A stretch of DNA of 5,428 bases from Gammaproteobacteria bacterium (GTDB lineage Bacteria > Pseudomonadota > Gammaproteobacteria > SZUA-229): the NCBI GenBank assembly GCA_024278435.1, contig JAJRTD010000289.1, positions 1-5,428 of the forward strand, given 5' to 3'. Position numbers and translations under genes: made by a program. Position 1 is the stretch's first letter. Every line of letters starts with the position of its first letter. Below, in pieces: positions 1 to 5,428 of this stretch. The notes beneath the pieces are model-generated. The model did not search any database and was not told where the DNA came from. It saw only the letters and a list, made by a program, of their open reading frames with translations.

Positions 1-591
1 GAAACCCGGCTTAATCTCACCCTGAAAGGAGTGCTTGCCGCAAGCCCGATGGATCGTGCCAGTGCGATTATTGCGCAGGGTAAAAACGGCAAAGAAGATA
101 TCTATGGTGTGGGTGATAAAATGCCCGGTGGTGTCCTGATCAGGGAAATATACCCGGAGTACGTGATACTGGAGCGTAACGGCCAGCTGGAAACACTGAA
201 GTTGCCCAAGCAGAGCGGTTCAGCCAAATTAATCCGGTCACATTATTCTTCGACCCGGTTGTCTGCCGGTGACTCACCGGGAGCCGCTTTAAAACAGATA
301 CGCAGCAATATATTAAGAAACCCGACCTCTTTCGGTGAATATGCATTACCGGTAGTGGTGAAGGAAAAAGGTAAACAGATCGGTTATCGCCTGCAGCCGC
401 AAAGCAAGGGTGAACTGCTGTCCCAGCTGGGGCTGCAAAAAAATGATGTGATTACCGAAATCAACGGCATCCGGCTGGATAAACCGCAAAACGGGATCAG
501 CGCACTGCGTAAACTCAGTACAGCAACAAATCTAACGATAATGGTTAAGCGCAATGGCGCAGAAGTACCGCTCAATATATCGTTACAATAG
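1..591 (+). CDS. gspC: Type II secretion system protein GspC, 5'-truncated by the window
   Basis: GspC is a bitopic inner-membrane protein that connects the inner-membrane platform of the T2SS to the secretin and helps choose substrates. The frame is open from base 1, so 196 C-terminal residues are visible. Family members are usually about 270-310 residues, so the cytoplasmic N-terminus and the single membrane helix lie upstream. Visible residues 1 to about 70 form the HR domain (LTLKGVLA, RASAIIAQG, YGVGDKMPGGVLIREIYPEYVILERNG), which in known systems binds the N0 domain of GspD. A Ser/Arg-rich linker follows, then a PDZ domain from about residue 105 to the end, with the loop G144-L-Q-K-N-D149 and the strand INGIRL at 154-159. 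The GTG at 31 lies inside the HR domain and is not the real start. The stop is TAG at 589-591, and gspD follows after 20 nt. Identity rests on both domains and on the neighbouring gspD, gspE and gspF. Confidence 0.95.
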   Translation, partial: ETRLNLTLKGVLAASPMDRASAIIAQGKNGKEDIYGVGDKMPGGVLIREIYPEYVILERNGQLETLKLPKQSGSAKLIRSHYSSTRLSAGDSPGAALKQIRSNILRNPTSFGEYALPVVVKEKGKQIGYRLQPQSKGELLSQLGLQKNDVITEINGIRLDKPQNGISALRKLSTATNLTIMVKRNGAEVPLNISLQ

Positions 592-601
592 CTTAACTAT
601 C

Positions 602-606
602 AGGAA
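602..606 (+). promoter_or_regulatory. Shine-Dalgarno site of gspD
   Basis: AGGAA lies 5 nt before the ATG at 612, inside the 20-nt gap after gspC. It supports the ATG at 612 as the gspD start even though this gives a rather long signal-peptide N-region. No promoter-like element is visible in this short gap, so gspD is probably co-transcribed with gspC. Confidence 0.75.
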
Positions 607-611
607 CCTTC

Positions 612-2699
612 ATGACCCTTGTTCAATTAATTACACAGTCATCACATAGGACATACTTGCCGGGGCATGTCCGGCAATGGCTGTTGTCCATGTTCCTGTG
701 TCTGTTTGTTACTGGCCAGGTTATTGCTGCCGATGAAATAACGCTTAACCTGAAAGATGCGGATATCCGCGCCTTAATCAGTACCGTTTCCAAGTTTACC
801 GGCAAGAATTTTATTATTGACCCGCGGGTAAAAGCCAAGGTTACGGTGATCTCGGCCAATACCCTGACTCCGGAAGCAGTCTACGAAGTATTTCTTTCTG
901 TATTGCAGGTGCATGGTTATGCCGCAGTGCCAACCGGCGCAGTGATAAAAATCGTACCGGAGGTGAATGCCAAGCAGGGACCATTACCCCTGGGCGGGTC
1001 AAAAGATCATTTTCCGGATGATGAGCTGATTACCAAGATTATCCGCCTTGACCACGTGCCCGCTTCGCAGCTAGTTCCCATCCTGCGTCCACTGGTTCCG
1101 CAGCAGGGACACCTGGCTGCCTACAACCCGACAAACACGCTGATTATTACCGACCATGCCGGTAATATTTCACGGCTGATGAAAATCATTGCCGGTGTCG
1201 ACCGACCCGACAGCGACGAAATGGAAATTATTCCATTAAAACATGCATCCGCATCTGAACTGGTGCGGATATTAAATTCACTCAATGCCGGTGGCAGCGT
1301 GAAAGATGCGTCCAAGAAAGTCAGGCTGGCGGCCGATGATCGCACCAACAGTATCCTTGTGACCGGTGACCGTACCTCCCGCCTGAAAATACGGGCAACC
1401 ATCAGTTACCTTGATACCCCGCTGGAAGATGGCGGCGGCAATACCCATGTTATCTACCTGAAATATGCCAAGGCGGAAAACCTGGCAAAAATATTAACCG
1501 GATTGAAAGACAAGAGCGCCAAAGGCAGATCAGTGGTGAAAGGCAAGGCCGTACCGGTCAGAACCACGACAGGCAGTGTGATCAGCCAGAATGCGATTAT
1601 CCAGGCCGATGAAGAAACCAATGCGCTGATTATTACCGCCGACCCGAATACCATTAAAAACCTGAAGGCAGTGATTCGGCAGCTGGATATTCGCCGGGCA
1701 CAGGTTCTGATTGAAGCGATTATTGCCGAGATTACCACCAACAACAGTAAAGAGCTGGGCGTTGGTCTGGCGGTTGATGGTTCGCAGCGTGACAGTGGCG
1801 CCCTGCCGGTAGGCTTGAGTAATCTGGCCGGTATCGGTGACCTGTTGCTGTCAGCAGGAACCGGCACACCGCCGACATCGGTGCCAAGCGGTCTGTCACT
1901 CGGCATCGGTGGTACCAACAGTTCCGGTGTTCGCTATGGTGCTCTGCTACGTGCCCTGCAAAGTGACCAGAACACCAATATCCTGTCGACGCCGAATATC
2001 GTTACCCTGGATAATGAGGAAGCCGAGCTGATCGTCGGCCAGAATATTCCGTTTATTACCGGCAGTTTTACCAATGCCGGCAGTACCAATCCCAATAATC
2101 CATTCCAGACCATTGAGCGTCAGGATGTTGGTCTGGTTCTGAAAGTGACACCGCAGATTAATGAAGGTGATACCGTCAAGCTGGTACTGGAGCAGGAAAC
2201 ATCCAGCGTCATTCCGGCTTCCCTGGAGCAGGGCCTTGCCGGTCTTTCAACCAGGAAACGTTCGATTAAAACCAGTGTGCTGGTCGATGATGGCGGTATT
2301 TTGATCCTGGGCGGCTTGATTGCCGAGGAAGTTACCGATACAGAAACCAAGGTACCGTTGCTGGGTGATATTCCGATAATCGGCTTTTTATTCCGTTCAG
2401 AAAACACCACCAAGAGCAAGGCCAACCTGATGGTGTTTCTGCGCCCCAGTATCTTGCGTGACCACAAAGATGCAGCGTTTGTTACCAGTGAAAAGTATAA
2501 CTACCTGCGGGGTATCGAAAGTGGTGCCTATAACAGGGAAGATGGCAGCTTCGGTTTACTGGATGAGTCAGCGCCGAGACTGCCGCCGATGGAGGATCTG
2601 GACCGTTCGAAACAGACAACTGAAAAATCAAAGGTTGAGTTAGACACCAATACCAATGAGGATGATGACTGGGATGATGAAGATGACGACTTCATCTGA
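612..2699 (+). CDS. gspD: Type II secretion system secretin GspD
   Basis: GspD forms the multimeric outer-membrane channel through which folded proteins leave the periplasm. Its 695 residues are in the normal family range (about 650-710). A signal peptide is visible: 22 polar or basic residues, a hydrophobic core at about 23-38, and likely cleavage after VIA (A39) or A40. The periplasmic ring domains follow: N0 at about 41-116 (contacts GspC), then N1 (about 139-200), N2 (about 204-270) and N3 (about 279-360). N1, N2 and N3 each carry the repeated strand TN-x-hydrophobic-T (TNTLIIT, TNSILVT, TNALIIT). The secretin core spans about 365-615, with NILSTPNI at 456-463, VGQNIPF at 475-481 and the secretin signature VPLLGDIPIIGFLFR at 581-595. 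The last 11 or so residues before the terminal Phe-Ile are almost all Asp/Glu, which is unusual. The 3' end overlaps the gspE frame. PilQ is excluded by the gsp neighbours and the N0-N3 layout. Confidence 0.98.
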   Translation: MTLVQLITQSSHRTYLPGHVRQWLLSMFLCLFVTGQVIAADEITLNLKDADIRALISTVSKFTGKNFIIDPRVKAKVTVISANTLTPEAVYEVFLSVLQVHGYAAVPTGAVIKIVPEVNAKQGPLPLGGSKDHFPDDELITKIIRLDHVPASQLVPILRPLVPQQGHLAAYNPTNTLIITDHAGNISRLMKIIAGVDRPDSDEMEIIPLKHASASELVRILNSLNAGGSVKDASKKVRLAADDRTNSILVTGDRTSRLKIRATISYLDTPLEDGGGNTHVIYLKYAKAENLAKILTGLKDKSAKGRSVVKGKAVPVRTTTGSVISQNAIIQADEETNALIITADPNTIKNLKAVIRQLDIRRAQVLIEAIIAEITTNNSKELGVGLAVDGSQRDSGALPVGLSNLAGIGDLLLSAGTGTPPTSVPSGLSLGIGGTNSSGVRYGALLRALQSDQNTNILSTPNIVTLDNEEAELIVGQNIPFITGSFTNAGSTNPNNPFQTIERQDVGLVLKVTPQINEGDTVKLVLEQETSSVIPASLEQGLAGLSTRKRSIKTSVLVDDGGILILGGLIAEEVTDTETKVPLLGDIPIIGFLFRSENTTKSKANLMVFLRPSILRDHKDAAFVTSEKYNYLRGIESGAYNREDGSFGLLDESAPRLPPMEDLDRSKQTTEKSKVELDTNTNEDDDWDDEDDDFI
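2656..2699 (+). other. gspD/gspE overlap with a cluster of possible gspE starts
   Basis: The end of gspD is rich in GATGAT/GATGAC codon pairs. In the gspD frame these give the tail NEDDDWDDEDDDFI. In the +1 frame they give six in-frame ATG codons, at 2656, 2662, 2665, 2674, 2677 and 2683, before the gspD stop TGA at 2697-2699. The overlap is therefore between 17 and 44 nt, depending on which ATG is used. No ideally spaced Shine-Dalgarno marks one of them. GAGG at 2658-2661 suits none well, and GGG at 2671-2673 is a weak candidate for the ATG at 2683. The arrangement suggests translational coupling of gspE to gspD; this is inference. Confidence 0.8.
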
Positions 2700-4251
2700 T
2701 GTTATCGAAGCGGTTAGCGATAAAACGGTAAGCGCAGCTGAAAATGTTATTCCGCCGCCGGAGGCTGAACCAGCGGCACCGATAACCGCCACCATTTTGC
2801 CGTACACGTTTGCCAAGCGGCACGGGATTTTAATCGGGCAGATTACGGACGACAACCTTGACCTGCTGCACTGCACTGCGCCGGACCCGGTCATTCTTGC
2901 AGAGGTCGCCCGCATCAGCCATCGCAAAATCACCCTGACGCCGATTACTGAAGACCAGTTTGCCGCCCTGCTGGCACAGACCTATGAGCAGGGCAGTGAC
3001 CAGGCCATGGCAATGATGGAAGGCGTCGGTGACGAACTGGACCTGGATGAGCTGGCTGAAACCCTGGAGCCGGAAGATTTAATGGAAGCGGATGATGATG
3101 CACCGATCATCCGTTTAATCAATGCATTGCTGAGTGAAGCCATCAAGATTAATGCATCAGATGTGCATATCGAACCTTTTGAAAACCGCATGCGGGTGCG
3201 TTTCCGGGTGGACGGTATGTTGCGTGAGATCCTGAAACCGCCGGGCAATATTGCGCCGCTGGTGATCTCCCGAATCAAGGTCATGGCAAAACTGGATATT
3301 GCGGAAAAGCGTCTGCCCCAGGACGGGCGTATTTCCCTGCGCGTCGCCGGTCGTGCCGTAGATGTTCGTGTATCAACCCTGCCATCCGGCCATGGCGAGC
3401 GCGTGGTCATGCGTTTGCTGGATAAACAGGCCGGGCGTCTTGATCTCGAGCAGCTTGGCATGTCCAAAAGTGTCCATGATACTTTTTATGAACTGCTGCA
3501 CAAACCGCACGGTATCATACTGGTGACCGGCCCCACCGGTTCCGGTAAAACCACGACGCTGTATGCCGGGCTGAGTGTACTGAATGTTAACTCGCGCAAT
3601 ATACTGACGGTTGAAGATCCCATCGAGTATTATATTGACGGCATCGGCCAGACCCAGGTCAATGCCAAGGTAGATATGACCTTTGCCCGCGGCCTGCGTT
3701 CTATCCTGCGCCAGGATCCGGACGTGGTAATGATCGGTGAGATCCGTGACCTGGAAACGGCATCGATTGCGGTGCAGGCCAGTTTGACCGGTCACCTGGT
3801 ATTATCAACCCTGCATACCAACAGCGCGATTGGCGCGGTAAGCCGGTTACGGGATATGGGTGTCGAGCCGTTTCTGCTGGCTTCCAGTCTAATCGGCCTG
3901 ATGGCTCAGCGGCTGGTGCGCAACCTCTGTCCACACTGTAAAAAACCGCATGAAATTACCGAGAAAGAACGTGAATGGCTGGGAATGGATACAGAAGACC
4001 GAACGGTTATTTACAGTGCCGTCGGTTGCAACGAATGTAATCACCTGGGCTATATTGGTCGCAGCGGGCTGTACGAATTTATTCCTGTCGACCATCATTT
4101 GCAGGGCATGATTCATGAAGGCGAAGGCGAGCAGGCAATGGAAGATTATGCTCGCACCATATCACCGAGCCTGACCCAGGACGGAAAACGCATGATTCTG
4201 AAAGGCAGAACCTCGCTGGAAGAAGTGTTACGTGTCAGCAGGGACGACTAG
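2656..4251 (+). CDS. gspE: Type II secretion system ATPase GspE
   Basis: GspE is the cytoplasmic secretion ATPase that powers pseudopilus assembly, docked through GspL to the inner-membrane platform. The outermost start gives 531 residues. The start at 2683 gives 522 and is the more plausible N-terminus, because the first ten residues are a Met-rich product of the gspD overlap. Numbering from 2656: an N1 domain at about 50-120, an acidic connector at about 124-150, then the N2 domain with ASDVHIEPF at 167-175 and RLPQDGR at 219-225. The ATPase core has the Walker A GPTGSGKTTT (292-301, Lys298), the Asp box LTVEDPIEY (317-325), the Walker B region DPDVVMIGEIRD (354-365, Glu362) and the His box LTGHLVLSTLHTN (377-389). 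A zinc-binding tetracysteine module uses Cys425, 428, 458 and 461 (CPHC and CNEC). All catalytic motifs are intact. PilB is less likely because gspC and gspD are immediate neighbours. Confidence 0.97.
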   Translation: MRMMTGMMKMTTSSDVIEAVSDKTVSAAENVIPPPEAEPAAPITATILPYTFAKRHGILIGQITDDNLDLLHCTAPDPVILAEVARISHRKITLTPITEDQFAALLAQTYEQGSDQAMAMMEGVGDELDLDELAETLEPEDLMEADDDAPIIRLINALLSEAIKINASDVHIEPFENRMRVRFRVDGMLREILKPPGNIAPLVISRIKVMAKLDIAEKRLPQDGRISLRVAGRAVDVRVSTLPSGHGERVVMRLLDKQAGRLDLEQLGMSKSVHDTFYELLHKPHGIILVTGPTGSGKTTTLYAGLSVLNVNSRNILTVEDPIEYYIDGIGQTQVNAKVDMTFARGLRSILRQDPDVVMIGEIRDLETASIAVQASLTGHLVLSTLHTNSAIGAVSRLRDMGVEPFLLASSLIGLMAQRLVRNLCPHCKKPHEITEKEREWLGMDTEDRTVIYSAVGCNECNHLGYIGRSGLYEFIPVDHHLQGMIHEGEGEQAMEDYARTISPSLTQDGKRMILKGRTSLEEVLRVSRDD

Positions 4252-4265
4252 CGTGCGTAGCACGC
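4251..4265 (+). repeat. Small GC-rich hairpin directly after gspE
   Basis: GCGTGC (4251-4256) and GCACGC (4260-4265) are perfect reverse complements separated by GTA. The first base is the last base of the gspE stop codon. The 6-bp stem has no U-run after it (AGTGAAAAATG follows), so it is not a normal rho-independent terminator. It could slow 3' decay or serve as the edge of the adjoining repeat element. Confidence 0.6.
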
Positions 4266-4350
4266 AGTGAAAAATGAAAAATATTCAAAAACAAACCGTT
4301 AATTTTCAGGCCACTGTGTTTTTCACGCTTTTCATTTTTCATTTTTCACT
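4266..4350. repeat. Perfect 17-bp inverted repeat with a 51-nt spacer
   Basis: The left arm AGTGAAAAATGAAAAAT (4266-4282) is exactly complementary to the right arm ATTTTTCATTTTTCACT (4334-4350). Inside the spacer, AAAAAC (4287-4292) can also pair with GTTTTT (4318-4323). In RNA this would fold as a long A/U-rich stem. The composition differs sharply from the flanking genes, and the element fills a junction where gsp genes are usually tightly packed. It looks like a small non-coding intergenic palindromic repeat rather than a relic of gsp coding sequence. I see no transposase and no clear target-site duplication. Confidence 0.75.
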
Positions 4351-4372
4351 TTTCACTTTTCATTGTTTTTAA
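4274..4372 (+). CDS. Possible 32-codon Phe-rich leader ORF (doubtful)
   Basis: An ATG at 4274 opens a 32-codon frame closed by TAA at 4370-4372, in the same frame as gspF and only three bases before its GTG. The predicted peptide starts MKNIQKQTVNFQ (two Lys, no acid) and continues as a very hydrophobic stretch of 20 residues, with nine Phe in the whole peptide, as in a mini membrane segment. Most of that stretch simply reads the TTCAYTT array, so it may be a by-product of the repeat. Only a weak purine-rich GTGAAAA precedes the ATG. If it is translated, ribosomes ending at TAA could restart on gspF. I would not annotate it as a gene without ribosome-profiling or conservation evidence. Confidence 0.15.
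   Translation: MKNIQKQTVNFQATVFFTLFIFHFSLFTFHCF
4331..4365. repeat. Tandem 7-nt repeat, five TTCAYTT-type units
   Basis: Five consecutive units can be read: TTCATTT, TTCATTT, TTCACTT, TTCACTT and TTCATTG. A degenerate longer unit, TTCACGCTT, precedes them at 4322-4330. The left arm of the inverted repeat holds about two units of the same motif on the opposite strand (AGTGAAA, AATGAAA). The array ends 10 nt before the gspF start. Unit number could change by slippage, which would alter the hairpin and the leader of gspF; this is inference. Confidence 0.8.
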
Positions 4373-4375
4373 CCC

Positions 4376-5428
4376 GTGGCCGCATTCGACTACATTGCGC
4401 TGGACGCAAAAGGCAGGGAACGCAAGGGTGTTGTCGAGGGTGACACCGCGCGCCAGGTCAGGCAGATGTTGCGTGACAAAGGGCTGATGCCGCTTGAAAT
4501 CACCGAGAGTAATAAAAAAGCACACGGTAAACACAGTAGCGGGAAAAGCAGCAGCCCGAAAACACCGCAGTTTTTACAGCGCAGCATCAGCGCCACCGAG
4601 CTGGCGCTGTTAACCCGGCAGCTGGCCACCCTGATCCAGGCGGCACTGCCGCTGGATGAGACACTGGCGGCGGTGGCTAACCAAACCGATAAACCGCGAA
4701 TCAAAAGCATGCTTTATGCTATTCGCTCCCGGGTGCTTGAAGGTCATTCGCTAGCTATGGGTCTTGCGGATTACCCGAAGGTATTTCCGGCACTGTACCG
4801 CGCCACGGTGGATGCAGGTGAGCAGTCGGGCCATCTTGATACCGTTCTGGAACGGCTGGCCGATTACACCGAGAGCCGCCAGGAAATCCAGGGCAAGGTC
4901 CGGCAGGCGATGATCTACCCGGCCTTCCTGTCATTGTTTGCGATCGCCATCGTGGTGTTTATGATGACCAGCATAGTGCCGCAGGTGGTTTCGGTTTTTG
5001 AGGATACCGGGCAGCAGCTGCCGGGGCTTACCCTGTCGTTAATCGCTATCAGTGAGTTCGTGGTGGATTACGGCATGTTTATGCTGGTACTGATTATTGC
5101 CGCCATCGTTGGTTTCCGTTTTTTACTGATGCGTCCCGCCTTTGTTATGACATACCATTTGTTCCTGTTGCGTGTGCCCTTGATTCAGCGCCTGGTTCGC
5201 GGACTGAATGCGGGGCTGTTTACCCGAACCTTCAGTATTCTCACCGGCAGCGGGGTAACAGTGCTGGAAGCCATGAAAATCTCAGCGAAGGTGGTGGCAA
5301 ATAAGCCGATGCGCGAAGCCATTCTGCAGGCAGCCGACCGGGTGCGTGAGGGCAGTACGATTAAAAATGCACTGGAACAAAGCAAACTGTTCCCGCCGAT
5401 GACCCTGCAGCTGATTGCCAGTGGTGAA
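4376..5428 (+). CDS. gspF: Type II secretion system inner-membrane protein GspF, 3'-truncated by the window
   Basis: GspF is the polytopic inner-membrane platform protein that works with GspE, GspL and GspM in pseudopilus assembly. The frame is open from GTG at 4376 to the last base, giving 351 residues of a family usually around 400-405, so about 50 residues with the last membrane helix lie outside. The N-terminus (MAAFDYIALDAKGRERKGVV) is typical of GspF and fixes the start. An in-frame TAA at 4370-4372 rules out anything upstream. A Ser/Lys/His-rich linker covers about 45-62. The first T2SSF domain spans about 72-182 (LALLTRQLATLIQAALPL, VDAGEQSGHLDTVLERLADY). Membrane helices follow at about 183-206 and 233-250. 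The second T2SSF domain begins near 265 and repeats the same pattern (FTRTFSILTGSGVTVLEAM). No Shine-Dalgarno is visible: the bases before GTG are TTGTTTTTAACCC. Translation may be inefficient or depend on the T-rich leader. Confidence 0.96.
   Translation, partial: MAAFDYIALDAKGRERKGVVEGDTARQVRQMLRDKGLMPLEITESNKKAHGKHSSGKSSSPKTPQFLQRSISATELALLTRQLATLIQAALPLDETLAAVANQTDKPRIKSMLYAIRSRVLEGHSLAMGLADYPKVFPALYRATVDAGEQSGHLDTVLERLADYTESRQEIQGKVRQAMIYPAFLSLFAIAIVVFMMTSIVPQVVSVFEDTGQQLPGLTLSLIAISEFVVDYGMFMLVLIIAAIVGFRFLLMRPAFVMTYHLFLLRVPLIQRLVRGLNAGLFTRTFSILTGSGVTVLEAMKISAKVVANKPMREAILQAADRVREGSTIKNALEQSKLFPPMTLQLIASGE

Noticed and set aside
31..591. GTG at 31 as a genuine gspC start giving a short GspC
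   Set aside because: The frame is open to base 1 and the residues before it (TRLNLTLKG) are the conserved beginning of the HR domain, so the gene starts outside the window.
1454..1918. Long minus-strand open frame of 154 codons inside gspD
   Set aside because: It lies opposite conserved secretin coding sequence, has no family-like motif and no ribosome binding site I can support. It is a shadow of gspD.
3025..3110. Acidic stretch in GspE as something new
   Set aside because: An Asp/Glu-rich connector (DELDLDELAETLEPEDL) before the N2 domain is a common feature of GspE proteins.
3373..3795. Minus-strand open frame of 140 codons opposite the GspE ATPase core
   Set aside because: It covers the Walker and Asp-box region of gspE on the other strand and reads as low-information sequence typical of an antisense shadow.
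4331..4365. CRISPR array
   Set aside because: The units are 7 nt and contiguous, with no spacers between them.
4251..4375. Rho-independent terminator between gspE and gspF
   Set aside because: The GC hairpin is only 6 bp and is followed by AGTGAAAAATG, not a T-run. The long inverted repeat is A/T-rich with a 51-nt spacer. The right arm is T-rich, but there is no GC stem directly before a clean T-run, so strong termination is unlikely and would cut off gspF.
612..5428. Type IV pilus genes (pilQ, pilB, pilC) instead of T2SS
   Set aside because: The order gspC-D-E-F, the HR and PDZ domains of GspC and the N0-N3 secretin architecture fit T2SS; type IV pilus genes are arranged differently.
1..5428. 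A wholly new system hidden in the window
   Set aside because: Apart from the 124-nt gap, every base belongs to a recognisable T2SS gene with intact motifs. The unusual points concern regulation and junctions only.

Overview
The window is a stretch of a type II secretion system (T2SS, general secretion pathway) operon read entirely on the + strand, in the order gspC (5' end cut off by the window), gspD, gspE, gspF (3' end cut off by the window). The gene order, the GspC HR-plus-PDZ architecture and the protein sequences point to a proteobacterium, most likely a gammaproteobacterium with moderate GC. I cannot name the genus. The gsp genes are close to textbook members of their families, and I see no new enzyme or defence system here.

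Layout: 1-591 is the periplasmic part of GspC, the inner-membrane linker that contacts the secretin. After 20 nt with a good Shine-Dalgarno comes gspD (612-2699), the outer-membrane secretin, which ends in a very acidic tail. The gspE reading frame (the cytoplasmic secretion ATPase) opens inside the end of gspD, with six in-frame ATG codons in 30 nt, and runs to 4251. A 124-nt gap follows, filled by a small GC hairpin, a perfect 17-bp inverted repeat and a tandem array of 7-nt TTCAYTT units. gspF (the inner-membrane platform protein) starts with GTG at 4376 and is open to the end of the window.

How they work together: GspE hydrolyses ATP at the cytoplasmic face of a platform containing GspF (plus GspL and GspM, not in the window) and so drives pseudopilus assembly. 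GspC links this platform to the GspD channel, through which folded exoproteins leave the periplasm. No promoter or convincing terminator is visible, which fits an internal operon segment.

The least ordinary part is the gspE-gspF junction. A repeat element occupies the whole gap, leaves gspF with no recognisable ribosome binding site, and happens to contain a 32-codon Phe-rich open frame that ends three bases before the gspF start. The second point of interest is the gspD/gspE overlap, where a GATGATGA-rich stretch codes for an acidic tail in one frame and a methionine cluster in the other.
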